Shown: positions 23,691 to 35,712 of the stretch, piece after piece
How positions within the stretch are numbered: the first letter of the stretch is position 1
How the letters are laid out: the number at the start of each line of letters is the position of its first letter
NCBI RefSeq assembly: GCF_000001735.4
Contig: NC_003075.7
Span: 6,201,001-6,265,000 of the forward strand
From: Arabidopsis thaliana
Lineage: Eukaryota; Streptophyta; Magnoliopsida; Brassicales; Brassicaceae
Direction of reading: 5' to 3'
DNA length: 64,000 nt
Position numbers and translations under genes: made by a program
The notes under the pieces: generated by a model
Databases searched by the model: none
Told to the model about the DNA's origin: nothing
The model's input: only the letters and a program-made list of their open reading frames with translations

Positions 23691-24905
23691 ATGGACAGAA
23701 TCATTGGGTTACCTGATGAAGTACTGGTTAAGATACTGTCGTTTGTTCCGACTAAAGTTGCTGTGTCAACGAGCATTTTGTCGAAACGATGGGAGTTTCT
23801 TTGGATGTGGTTGACGAAACTTAAGTTTGGTAGTAAACGTTATTCAGAGTCTGAATTCAAGAGGTTACAGTGTTTTCTTGATAGGAATCTGCCATTACAT
23901 AGAGCTCCCGTTATAGAAAGTTTCCGTCTTGTGTTAAGTGATTCGCATTTTAAACCTGAGGATATCAGAATGTGGGTTGTAGTAGCAGTTTCTCGCTACA
24001 TACGTGAGCTGAAGATTTATAGTTCTCACTATGGGGAGAAGCAAAACATATTGCCAAGTAGCTTATATACCTGCAAATCGCTCGTGATCTTGAAACTCGA
24101 TGGCGGGGTTCTCTTGGATGTTCCTCGAATGGTTTGTCTTCCCTCTTTAAAAACTTTGGAACTGAAAGGTGTGAGATACTTCAAGCAAGGATCTCTTCAG
24201 CGGCTTCTATGTAATTGCCCTGTTCTTGAAGATCTATTCGTGTTGTTACTTCGTTGTGACGACATAGGAATGTTTATTGTTATTGTCCCATCTTTGCAAC
24301 GTTTGTCACTCTATTTAAGTCCTCGTTGTAATTTAGAAGGGTTTGTCATAGTCTTAGATACTCCTTTAGAATATTTCAAACTTGTGGATCGTAATTATGA
24401 TCGTCACCCATATATGATTGAGAATATGCCTAAGCTGACGTCAGCATATGTTGAGGTTATATCCGCTGATCTTAAGAGTCTTGTCGAATCAATCACTTCT
24501 GTCAAGTACCTAACAATATTCTCAGAGGTAATCTGTCTCAATCTATCAACTGCAAGACTTTGATCTCGCGCGCTTTTTGTTAGTACTTTCTTTATTCGTC
24601 TGCATGCTATGTTTGGTGACGCTACATGTATGGGATGACAATCTCCTTGCTCGGTTGCTCAAAGACTCTCCTAAGTTACAAGAACTAGTGTACGTCTCTG
24701 ACAAAGATGTAAGTTCTTTCGATAAACTATTATATCTTATCTATTGCACATTATTTTTTATTATTCAATCTGATTTTCTCCTTGATCTCAGAATTATGAC
24801 GATTTTGTGTTTCCCTGGAATCAACCTAGTACTGTTCCTAAATGCTTTTGTCCAGTCTACAAAAGTTCACCAGTCTACAAAAGTTCACCTGGACAAAATA
24901 CTTAG
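23691..24905 (+). CDS. F-box/LRR protein with broken FBD domain
   Basis: Exon 1 (23691-24527) encodes 279 residues. An F-box at residues 4-40 ([20 protein letters not shown], then SKRWEFLW) is followed by leucine-rich FBD-type repeats ([21 protein letters not shown]). A second exon (24792-24905) adds 37 residues and stops, for 316 in all. The role would be substrate recognition in an SCF ubiquitin ligase. Signs of decay follow. A stretch reading [16 protein letters not shown] (about 24,630-24,710) falls inside the intron, and the conserved FBD end ([18 protein letters not shown], about 24,900-24,955) is out of frame after a one-base loss near 24,850. There is also an 18 bp tandem duplication at 24853-24888. 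The product probably lacks a functional FBD. A 5' leader intron ending at about 23,658 is likely. Corresponds to At4g09920. Confidence 0.75.
24853..24888. repeat. 18 bp tandem duplication in the FBD exon
   Basis: CAGTCTACAAAAGTTCAC occurs twice without a gap (24853-24870, 24871-24888). It adds six codons and so keeps the frame, but it sits a few bases after the one-base loss that destroys the FBD frame. Confidence 0.9.
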
Positions 24906-27555
24906 GAAGACCACAAGACAGAGATATTGCGGTTTACATCTTGAAAAACGATTGTCGCTTAAGGACTGCAACAATCATATGTGATACATGTTTGGTTCCA
25001 GATCAATATGAAATTCAGATATATGTATGTTCTCAGATGATTTAGTGAGATCTATCTAAAGGAATCTTCTTGATGTTGTACCCAGTATGTGAAAATCACT
25101 TACTACCTCAGAACCTAGTAAGGAATTCTCACAAAGAAATTATCCTCTTTCTCACATATCCGGTTTGCTTTCCTTGAACTGCCATGGGTACATAGAGAGA
25201 TGATCTTGTAGATGAGGTTGCAACACGAGATGGGTCAAAATTCCGAGAAATCTATTGATCCTTGTTGCTTAGGAACAAGTGATAAGTCACGTTAAACTGT
25301 CTAAAAAGAGAGAAAGAAAAGAATATAGTCCTCGTAATTTCGGGAACTGTCTTCAACGGTAAGGCGTTTTGGTGATTCTTGTAGCCACAAGAGCTAGCCA
25401 AAATTCACAGTCCCTTCATATTACTGTCTTTTTTTTTTGGGACAAATCATATTACTATCATGGTAACTGTTTTTCCGGATTACGTCTTACTTGCCTCGCA
25501 AGTTGCTTCTATCAATCCCTATATAAAAATACCCTATGCATGATTATCCATGTATTATGTATCGGATCATGCATCTTATCTAACCATTTCAATTATACCA
25601 AAGGTTCAACTCATCTTATCACTCTTTCCTTAAGCATATAATTTAATTACATGACTATATGATTTTACTCTTTAACATGCTAATCACCCAATAGTATGCA
25701 TGCATCTATTATCAAATGCCATACTACTAGACATGCTTACCTATTGTGATTAACAAAAATCTCATAAATCTATAGGATTTTAATAGATGTTAATGAATTT
25801 ATCAAACTCAAATATGGTTTGCTTAGATTGCACAAATAATTTATAGATGTTAATGTGTACCATAGAAGCTTAAGATAATGCATCTATATCCATCATATTG
25901 AGCATTATTAAGCCTCTGTGTTACACATTCACATTTTTTGTTTTAATATCAATAAATTCAAAATTTCAACAACTAAAACAAAGTCATCTCATCATGAAAA
26001 TTATTGAAATTACAAGTCAAACATTTTTCTCTGACTCCACAAAAATTTGTACATTTTATGAACCATAGCCAACACCATATATAATCACAAAATCAATTAA
26101 GTCAAAAAACATATATAACTTGAAGCAAGGGAATAAAACCAATCAATAGAATTAAAGCTATAATGGAGAATGATTTTATGAGGTAAGAAAACATTGGTTT
26201 TGGTAGGAAGAGGTGGTAATAGGAAGAGTGCCACGTGAACAACATTCTAGGTAGAAAACAAAGTAGTCAAAATCGACTTAATTTGAAATGATGATGTAAA
26301 GGATCGTCAAAGTGATTGGCACTGATATTGAGTGATACCATGTTTTTTTTTAAGTTAATGTTTGTGGAGTGTGTGTGTTTGAAATCTTGATTTTCTTATG
26401 TCTATCTGGTTGATTTTCAGGTCATGTGATGTATAAAAGAAAATAGATCAAGAAATGTATAAGCATTTCGAAAAACATGATATATGCAATGTTTTTGGTA
26501 TTTTTGATGAAATCTTGTCTTTCTAAAGAAGAACAATATGTAGTTCATCGATTATTGGAAAAACTCTTTGGCAGTAATATCATTGACTAGCTTCTAATCG
26601 CTTCTACGGGGCGATGAACTTGAAGAAAGCCAGAAACTCTGGAGGTCTATGTAACTCAGGGATGTCCGGAATTCATGAAAAAACTCCTCAAGCAATGTGG
26701 CAATAGACTGATTATGTTTGATAAGAAAATCGAAGATAATAAAAAAAAGCTCGACCAAGTCCAATAATTAACTAATATGATTGACTTGGTTGCACAAAAA
26801 ACATGGAAAAACATTTACAAGCGAAACCTTTTTGTATTGTTAACTATCTATGTAATAAATTTCCTAAACCCTAATTTATCATTTGAATTTAGCAAATCAA
26901 GCAAGCACTAATAAGTCCAAATTTGATTTTTTCACAAAATGCCTTAACTTCAACTCTCGTTGGCTAAGGACACCTTGCTTAACCTATGTTCTTTTCAAGA
27001 AACTCTAACAATATAACATTAGTTAATCATAAGAAAATCATTTTAAAATCCTAAACCCAATTAAGACACTACTAAGACATGATAGAACACAAACATCAAA
27101 CAACCCAAATTAGACCAATTATCATACCAAAAGGATGTAAGTTCTCCATTTTGGAAAACAACTTTGCAGAATTGTTTTACCAAAAGGACGCCAGACGAAT
27201 TGATGTGATCTATTTCTTTATATCTATCTTTATAGTGAATGATAATTATTAAATTGAGTGCATTAACTACTCGATAAGAGTTTCTTGAAATCATGTACCC
27301 ATTAACTTAAATGTAAAGCTGTCCTCCTTGCATTTTCGAGACAACAAAACTATTATTGGTTATCGAACTAAACATATTCAACCACATGCATCCATAGAAA
27401 CCGTTGATATTCCTTCATTTTTGTATTCTTTTTAACCATAATTTTGGAGGCAACTTAGTTTGGAATGAGTTCTTGAGAACAGAGACAGAAAATCCAAAGA
27501 TCTCTTCATATATTCTTTTAATCTATATTTTAAAATTTACTTGGTCCACTTTCAA
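24906..27555. other. Intergenic; LINE remnant near the right end
   Basis: Up to about 25,050 this is the out-of-frame remainder of the F-box gene. The rest is AT-rich with no gene recognised. At 27,061-27,200 the minus strand reads VVFQNGELTSFWYDNWSNLG, the zinc-finger-region signature of plant LINE ORF2, so it is a small LINE remnant. From about 27,310 the sequence resembles the region upstream of IAN11 (29,590-29,905), marking the duplicated promoter of the AIG1 array. Confidence 0.5.
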
Positions 27556-29048
27556 ATGGGTGGAGGACTCGTAGAAGTTGATGTCCAAACTGGACAAGGT
27601 ATGTCACATTTCTTAGATCTTTCGAATCTCTTTCTCTCACTCATAGTCATTGCTTTATGCAAAAAGAGAAGATATTCTAGTTCTTAATATGACTTTTATA
27701 GATTTGGGCTTTGACAGAGTTTCTGTTTTCTGTTTTTTGAAGATGCTTGTGAGTCTGATTTACCGATGAAGCCTTCAAGAACCCTAGTCCTTATTGGCTG
27801 CTCAGGCAACGGGAAAAGTGCGACAGGGAATAGCATCCTCAGAAGCGAGGCATTCAAGTCAAAAGGACAAGCAGCAGCTGTTACCAAAGAATGTGAGCTA
27901 AAGAGTACTAAGCGACCAAACGGACAGATCATAAATGTTATTGACACTCCTGGTGCGTCCATGTGTGTGTTTGCATCTGCTTCTTGTTCATATCAAACTA
28001 AATGTCAAACATGTGGATGGTGATTCATTTTGCAGGCCTTTTTAGTTTGTTCCCCTCAAACGAGTCTACCATCAGAGAAATATTAAAATGCTCTCATCTT
28101 GCCAAAGAAGGAATCGATGCGGTGCTTATGGTGTTTTCCTTGAGGAGCAGGCTAACAGAAGAGGAGAAATCTGTGCCTTTTGTTTTGAAAACCCTTTTCG
28201 GAGATTCTATTTTTGACTACTTGATTGTTGTTTTCACCAATGAGGATTCACTTATTGATGACAATGTGACAATCAATGAGTATTTGGAGGGCTCTCCTGA
28301 TTTCAAGGTTACTATGTTTTCTTCTTATCTTTCTGTTGAAACCTCAAGCAAGGCCAAACGTTCTCTTGTGACTTACATCTATCAATTGATTTGTTTATAT
28401 GGTTCTAGGAAATTCTCGCTGCATGCAACAACCGCATGGTTCTGTTTGAGAATAGGCTCAGAACAAGTAAGCGCAAGAAAGCTAAGCAAGTTCAGAAGCT
28501 TTTAGACCTTGTTGAAGAAGTTGAGAGGAAGAACAACAACAAGCCATTTCTGTTTGATTTATCTCATGAGTCAATGGTAACATTTATTTTTAATGCATGT
28601 TCCCTTCTTGATGTCTTTTGATTGTAGTATAAGTAACCATCTGCATCTCAGGAAAGCGAGGCTGTAGTTGACGAAAAGGCCAAAAAGATTAGAGCAATGA
28701 AGAGTAACTACACAAAACAAGAGATGTCCAATTGGAAGGAAGAGGAAGTGAATTCACCTCTGGCCAAGAAGGTAGAGAAGGTAAGGTGTTTCCGAGTTAA
28801 TCGCTATGGTCTCTATGGAATGTATACAAAGGCTTTGTTAAGTGTACAAGTTTATTGCTCAGGTGATAGAAACAACCAGTTTGCTGGAGCAAAAACTGAA
28901 TCAGGAGCAAAATGCAAGGCTTGAAGCGGAAAAAAGGGCGAATAAACTCCACGAAGAATCCAGCGAAGAGATAAAGATTCTGAAGGAGAAACTCGAGAGA
29001 GCACAAAAAGAACTCGAGAAAAGGGATCAAGGTTGCATCATTCTTTGA
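27556..29048 (+). CDS. IAN10: AIG1-type GTPase IAN10
   Basis: Six exons join in frame (27556-27598, 27743-27952, 28036-28307, 28409-28576, 28652-28780, 28863-29048) to give 335 residues. The AIG1/GIMAP GTP-binding domain has the P-loop GCSGNGKS at 33-40, DTPG as G3, and the family box [18 protein letters not shown] follows in the G4 region. The last two exons form a charged coiled coil. The protein ends ...GCIIL, a CaaX-like motif with terminal Leu that suggests geranylgeranylation and membrane attachment. The family is linked to pathogen and stress responses in plants; this copy's role is not shown. It is the first of a tandem array of direct repeats, and its short first exon ([14 protein letters not shown]) is shared with IAN11. 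Corresponds to At4g09930. Confidence 0.88.
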
Positions 29049-29905
29049 TGATCTTTCAAACTTGTGCCATCTGAGATCTCAACGCTCATTTTGAGTTTGA
29101 TATATATAGTCTTTTTCTTTCTATCAATTATCTGGTTTTATGTGATGCTTTCTGCTTTTAAAATGTTTCTATTGCAACTCTTGGAAACTCTTTATCTTGA
29201 TAATGGAAACAAATATGAATCTATCGTGTAGCTTCAGGTTTACTCTACATACTATTGTTTCAATGAATAGACATATATGCATACTGTATACACTATAAGC
29301 TAATTTATATGTTATAGTGCCTAGTTCATGTATAACATATAATGATCTTAAGACACAAATCTATAACTACATATACACATGCATTTGTGCCTATGTTCCA
29401 TCTTTGATGCTAGACCAAACCTTTTTCTTTAAATTGTTAGATCTTTCTCATTGACCCGAATGAATTTTCTGGTTTAGTATATCCTTAGTGGGCTTTATTC
29501 ATTTATTGTTGGCTGGTTTAAAGTGAGAAGCGTTTCTGGTTTTTCACTAACTTGTTTTGGATTTGGAGAAATTATCTGGTTTATTGGAACTATAACGTCT
29601 CCATTAACAAAAAGCTGTCCTCTATGACTTCTCGAGACAAGAAAACACTCATTGGGACTAAACACCATTATCCTCAACTGAGACTGTTGATATTCCTTTC
29701 TTGCCTTTTTGTACTTATTAAGACCAAACTTTTGGTTCAAATAAGGTCCTTGAGAAGCGAGAAAGATAGTAGAGAGATCTCGTTTTGCTTTCTTTCTATA
29801 CATATAAAACCCATTAACCTTTCTACAAAGTGCAGAGAAAAAACCCCATTAACCTTTCTAAGAAAGTGTAGAGATCTCGTTTAGTAGAAACTGTACACTT
29901 TGCAA
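29049..29905. promoter_or_regulatory. Spacer and duplicated promoter of IAN11
   Basis: The 3' flank of IAN10, then about 300 bases alignable with the region before IAN10 (AAGCTGTCCTC...TCGAGACAA, GTTGATATTCCTT, ending TTTCAAATGG / TTTGCAAATGG at the start codons). CCCATTAACCTTTCT occurs twice just before the IAN11 start (29,811 and 29,845), a recent local duplication. Confidence 0.5.
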
Positions 29906-32397
29906 ATGGGTGGAGGAGTAGCAGCAGATGATCTCTCAAGCGATCTTGCAGGTATCTATTTGTTTCTTTAATCTCTTTGAATATATTTCTCTCACTCATG
30001 ACTTTAAGCAATTAGCACAATATAACTAGCCTAAGAGAAGAAACAGATTCTCTGCATTTCTAAGAAAACAGAGGAAATTTTGAGAATCATGCATGAATAT
30101 GTAAATCTATTCACATATTGAATTTTTTTTTTTTTTTTTTACATATTGAATTGTTATGTCTAGAAATTTTGGATTTTTCAGAGTTTGTAATGGTGACGAA
30201 ATCTTCTGCAGAGGATGGTTCTGTTTTTGAGGTTCCTTGTGATTCAGGTTTTCAGCAAAAACCTGCAGCACCAGTAGCAGATGGTTTCTTAACTGATCCT
30301 ACTGGTAAGTCTCTCTCTCTCTATATCCAACTTTTTGAATATATTTCTCTTTCATAAAAACAGAACATGAATCTTTGTCTTGCAAGTAGTACTACTGCAG
30401 AATTTATTCCATATAAGAATTTGGTACTATGCATTTCTGAAAAAATAGAGTAACATTGAACTGTTTTAGAGATGTAGTCAAAGTTCTTTAGCTTAATAAC
30501 TAAAACAAATGTTCCTTACTTTCTTGAAAAATTGAGCCTATAAAAATGGACACAAATAGACAGCTAGTGAGAATCATGCATATGAAAATGTATAAAGATA
30601 TACTCAGGTCATATTTTTCTGAATGTAATGTTTTTGTGAACCAAAGCTGTTTGATTTATTGATCCACCCCACACAGTGAAGATACCCTAAATCAGTTTAT
30701 CTTTCATAGTTTGACATGAATAATAGTGACAGAATCTTTGTCAGAGGATGGACCAGTTTTGGAACTTGGTTTGACAGAGTTTCCAATGTTTTCAGAATCT
30801 CTCCCAGAGGATAAACCGGTTTTGGAGGTTGCTTTGACAGAGCTGCCAATGGTCGCAGAATCTTTGCCAGAGGATGGTTCTGGTTTGGAGGTTACTTGTG
30901 ATTTACGTTTGGAGCATAAACCTGCAAGAACCCTACTTTTGGTTGGACGTTCTGGTAATGGGAAAAGCGCGACAGGGAATAGCATTCTTGGAAGAAAAGC
31001 CTTCAAGTCAAAAGGCCGTGCATCAGGGGTGACTACAGCCTGCGAGCTACAGAGTTCAACGCTACCCAATGGCCAGATCATTAACGTTATTGATACTCCT
31101 GGTAATGTGTATGAAACAAAGAACTATCAAGCCAATGAGTCATCAATGATACTTAAAATATTAAAACTTTGCAGGTCTGTTTAGTCTGTCGCCATCAACC
31201 GAGTTTACGTGCAGAGAGATTCTGAGGTGCTTCTCTCTGACCAAAGAAGGGATTGATGCGGTGCTTCTTGTGTTCTCCTTGAAGAACCGGCTCACAGAAG
31301 AGGAGAAATCTGCGCTTTTTGCATTAAAGATCCTTTTCGGAAGCAAGATTGTAGACTACATGATTGTTGTTTTTACAAATGAAGATTCCCTTGAGGATGA
31401 TGGTGATACATTTGAGGAATATTTGGAAGACTCTCCTGATTTCAAGGTTAGTGTAATGATCGTTGAAACATCAGGCAGAACATTTTCACATCTTGCGTCT
31501 CTTATTGAGTTGTGTATGGTTGTAGGAAATTCTCGAGCCATGCAATGATCGCAAGGTGTTGTTTAGAAATAGGTCTAATGCCCCTGTGAGTCAGAAAGCT
31601 AAGCAAGTTCAGGAGCTTCTTAACTATGTTGAAGAAATTGCAAGGTTGAATGGAAAATCGTATATGGCTGATTTATCTCACGAGATAAGGGTGAGGAAAA
31701 AATTGAAATGTATTTTTAGTACACATCCCTAGTTGATGTCCTTTGATTGCTTATTTGTTATTACATGTGCTTCTCAGGAAAATGAGACTGCATTCCAGAT
31801 AAAGCAGCAGGAGATTCTAGAGATGAAGGGCTTGTACACAAGACAAGAGATGCTTCAAATGAAGAAAGATATGGAGAAGTCTTTTGAAAATCAGCAGCTC
31901 AGGCAAATGATGGAGAGGGTAATGTGTTATGGAGTTTTCCTCCATATTCTTTCTTTACTACATGTTATATTGAGTCATGAATGTGATAACATGAATTTAC
32001 CTAGCTTTTTCTTTTGACACTTCATAATCAGATTATTTGTGAAGGAGAGTTTTTGTTTAATGATTCCTTTGTAACATGTGGTCATGCCTATGAATTCCTT
32101 GCATAGGTGGAGACTGAGCTGAGAGAGACAAAAGAGAGGCTAGAGCAGCAGCTGAAAGAAGAGAAATCTGCTAGACTTGAATTGGAGAAAAGAGCAAAAG
32201 AAGTCGAGAAACGGTCAAGTGATGTAGTAAAGGAGCTGAACGATGAGCAAGCTAAAAGACTTGAATCGGAGAGTAGAGCAAAGGAAGCTGTGAAACAGTC
32301 GAATGGTGTAGTTGAAAACCTGAATAAGGAACTGGCAAGGATAAAACAAATGGCCACGGATCTTCAAAAATCCAAGCAGTGGTGCATCATTATGTGA
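29906..32397 (+). CDS. IAN11: AIG1-type GTPase IAN11
   Basis: Exons 29906-29951, 30182-30304, 30727-31101, 31175-31446, 31526-31690, 31778-31918 and 32107-32397 join in frame to 470 residues. A shorter model starting at ATG 30786 inside the third exon gives 394 residues and may be the annotated one. I prefer to show the longer one because its first exon matches that of IAN10. The P-loop is GRSGNGKS, with [14 protein letters not shown] and VVFTNEDS following. A long coiled coil fills the C-terminus, which ends ...WCIIM, a CaaX-like motif (Met suggests farnesylation). Before the GTPase domain lie three acidic repeats of about 20 residues (ESLPEDxPVLEV type), and exon 2 looks like a fourth copy. 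Corresponds to At4g09940. Confidence 0.83.
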
Positions 32398-32689
32398 CTG
32401 ATATAGTTGAAAGACCAAATTTGATGCTGGATCAATGGAGTGATTAATGTTTATTCTCGTCTAGATGTTGTTGGTTTCTTGTTACTTTATTTGACAGATA
32501 ATTTTTTATTTCAAGTTGGATTGGTTTTCTGCTTTTTCTACACTTTACTGATTATGCAAAGAACATTTATGTTCAAATGTAGTAGAAAAATAGCAGCGCG
32601 ATTGGACCGACCAAACTCGGTGAAGGTGTTGTTTATCATTTACATTAGGATTATGATGTATCAATGGCCTATAGTAAGGGTCTTTGATA

Positions 32690-33225
32690 CTAATTGATAC
32701 TCCTAGTAATGTGCTATGTGTGTGTGAATCTGAAACCATCAAACCAGTGAGTCATTTATGATATATTTACAATCTTTAAACCTTATGCATCTTGAAATGT
32801 TGCCGCAGGTATATTTAGTCTGTCTCCATCAACCGAGTTTACGTGCAGAGAGATTTTGAGGTGCTTATCTCTGACCAAAAATGGGATTCATGCAGTACTA
32901 TTAGTGTTTTCCTTGAGGAACAGGCTAACAGAAGAAGAGAAATCTGCGCTATTGGATTTGTCCATCTTTTTTGTTAACTCGGTTCAAAACCTTTTTCCAT
33001 ATACAATTAGTTTCTTAGTTGGAGACTAAGCTGACAGAGACACAAACTAGGTTAGAGCAGCAGTTGAAAGAAGAGCAAGCTGCAAGACTTGAAATGGAGA
33101 GAAGAACAAACAGAGACGAGAAACATTCAAGCGATGTAGTTAATAGCCTCAGGAGGGATCTCGAGAGAGCGGAAAGAATGACTTTACAAGTAAGAAAAAG
33201 TTCCAAAAAGTGCATCATTATGTGA
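32690..33225 (+). pseudogene. Collapsed third AIG1 copy
   Basis: Remnants in gene order: ATTGATACTCCT + AGTAATGTG (end of the P-loop exon, about 32,695); then after a cag acceptor [18 protein letters not shown] and [16 protein letters not shown] (about 32,810-32,960); then a direct jump to the last exon, [20 protein letters not shown] to KKCIIM stop (33,019-33,225). The P-loop, the second half of the GTPase domain and the middle exons are deleted. The sequence is closest to IAN11, including the CIIM end, so it arose by tandem duplication followed by internal deletion. The final coiled-coil exon remains open (68 codons). Confidence 0.78.
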
Positions 33226-33761
33226 TTGATGTTGTGATCGAAAGAACAAAATTTGATGCTAGATGAATTGAGTGGTTTTTTTTTCCCTTCTTAGTTATTG
33301 TGATTCTTATCTTTGAGAGATATTGTTTCAGAGAACACTGTTTCTATGCAGGAGTTACTTTTTCTGCAGGTTATCTATTTCAGGAATGATGAAAGCAAAA
33401 AAACTTCAGAGATTCTTGTTTAGCTTTGATGGATTAATCATAGTGGCAGCGTCAAGGTTCTTAATTCAGGCAACATAAAAAGACAAAAGAGAGATATAGC
33501 AACATGATTGGACCAACCAAAGATTGTTATCTTTCTCTTAGATTCCTTTCTTGTCAGACTCCTTTTACTTCTCAAAGTTATTCTTTTCTTTCTCTTTCCT
33601 TTTATGGAATGAATATTCTGTTTTGTCTCTATAAATTACAAAACTATTTCTTTGCTTTGTAACTTGTGATAACAGTTCTTGATTATTTTTTACCTTTCTT
33701 TAGTCATTTCAAGAACCATCACTAGCCATTAGCTTTTCTTTAGGGTTTAGATTTGAAAAAA

Positions 33762-35312
33762 ATGGTGGTGGATTCGTCTGCACTTAACGTGGAGAATGAT
33801 TGGAAACCTGAGAGAACTCTAGTTTTACTCGGTCGAACGGGTAATGGTAAAAGTGCAACGGGAAACAGCATCCTAGGTAAAACTATGTTTCAGTCAAAGG
33901 CAAGAGGAAAATTCATTACCAAAGAATGTAAGCTACATAAATCCAAGCTACCAAATGGTCTAACCATCAATGTTATCGACACTCCTGGTGAGTTTGTTTA
34001 TCAATTCACACATATTCTTATAACATATATACACTACAATGAGATTAAGACCATCTCTAATGGTTGTCTCTATTTTTTCTTCTAAATATAGAGGAAAAAA
34101 TAGAAATCTCTATTTTTACTCCTACGGTTCCTAAAAAATAAAGATATCTATTTGTTAGAAGAAAAAATAGGGGAAAAAATAGAGATGGTTGAAATAAAAT
34201 AGAGTCAAAAATAGAGTATATATAGAGATAAATATAGAGATGGGTTGGAGATGCTCTAATATAATGGTATTTTCAGGTCTGTTTAGTGCTTCCTCCACAA
34301 CGGATTTCACCATCAGAGAAATCGTTAGATGCTTACTTCTAGCTAAAGGCGGTATCGATGCAGTGCTTCTTGTTTTCTCTTTAAGGAATCGGTTAACAGA
34401 AGAAGAACAATCAACGCTTCGTACATTAAAGATCCTTTTCGGAAGTCAAATCGTTGACTATATCATCGTTGTTTTCACCAATGAGGATGCACTTGAGTGT
34501 GGAGAAACTCTGGATGATTATTTGGAAGATTGTCCTGAGTTTCAGGTTTGTTTCATGATCTTTCACCATGAGAGGTACATGTTGTATGATTACATCTTTA
34601 TAACTTGGAAAATTTTCTTTTTATATAGGAGATTCTCGAAGAATGTGATGATCGTAAAGTGTTGTTTGACAATAGTTATAATGCCCCCGTGAGCAAGAAA
34701 GACAGACAAGTCCATGATCTTCTCAACCTCGTTGAACAAATCTCAAAGAAGAACAATGGAAAATCTTATATGGCTGACTTATCACATGAACTAAGGGTGA
34801 CAAAAAGTTACAAAACAAGATTTCACATTTTGTATAGTGTTAAATATCTGAGTTAAAATTTCGTCTCTTTGGTTCTAGGAGAATGAGGCCACTATAAAGG
34901 AAAAGCAGAAGCAGATTGAAGAAATGAAAGGTTGGTCTTCAAAACAAGAGATATCTCAAATGAAAAAGGAACTAGAGAAATCGCATAACGAAATGCTTGA
35001 GGGGATAAAAGAGAAGGTGATTAAATTCATTCATTGGTTTATATGTAACGTGTATATAAATGAATAATGTCATCATTACAAGTTGTTGTTTTCTTTGGTT
35101 AGATCTCTAATCAGCTGAAGGAATCATTGGAGGATGTGAAGGAGCAATTAGCTAAAGCACAAGCCGAGAGAGAGGAAACGGAGAAAAAGATGAATGAAAT
35201 TCAGAAACTATCTTCTGATGAGATCAGGAGGCTAAGAGAACAACTCAACAAAGCTGAGAAAGAAACTGCTTCGTTACGCACCGAACTCAACAAGAAATGT
35301 ACTGTTCTTTGA
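33762..35312 (+). CDS. IAN12: AIG1-type GTPase IAN12
   Basis: Five exons join in frame (33762-33987, 34277-34545, 34629-34796, 34879-35016, 35103-35312) to 336 residues. P-loop GRTGNGKS at 24-31, then [14 protein letters not shown] and VVFTNEDA. The last two exons are a heptad-rich coiled coil ([18 protein letters not shown]). The end is ...KKCTVL, again CaaX-like with terminal Leu. It lacks the short MGGG exon of IAN10/11; the GTPase exon itself carries the start (ATG at 33762, preceded by TTTGAAAAAA). Intron 1 holds a MITE. It is the last member of the array and converges on STK. Corresponds to At4g09950. Confidence 0.88.
34049..34256. mobile_element. Tourist-like MITE in IAN12 intron 1
   Basis: Ends GACCATCTCTAATGG and, reversed, GAGCATCTCCAACCC, flanked by TAA (34,046-34,048 and 34,257-34,259). 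The 208 bp length, TWA target site and GAGCATCTCC-type terminus fit a PIF/Harbinger miniature element. The interior is rich in tandem AATAGAGA/TCTCTATT words and partly self-complementary. It lies wholly inside the intron and spares the splice sites. Confidence 0.68.
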
Positions 35313-35712
35313 TCATATCTTAAAATGTTCTATGTATGTATGATATGAAACAATAAACCAAAGTCTTGAAGGATTATTATACTAATACTTCATTGTACTA
35401 TGAGCTAATAATACATCAAAAACATATGTTATGTTCTCTGTTGTTAAGTAATATGTAAATGCTATGTTTTATGGTCATATGAATCACTAAATAAGATACC
35501 ATAGAATAGATACTATGATACGAAGCAATAAAAACTAGAGTATGTCTTAATCATTACACAACACAAATTGCAATGAGTCTTGAAGGACCAATACCTTCAT
35601 TGTACTTTGAATTATTTTGCACCAAAACATATTTTATGTAGAGATAAATCTGAGCAAAGAATCCCCAGATGCATGCAGAGAGTTATTGCAGCTCGGTTTT
35701 TCGCAGACGAGA
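35313..35712. other. 3' flank shared by IAN12 and STK
   Basis: Convergent 400-base spacer with several AATAA-type signals on both strands. No further gene seen. Confidence 0.5.
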
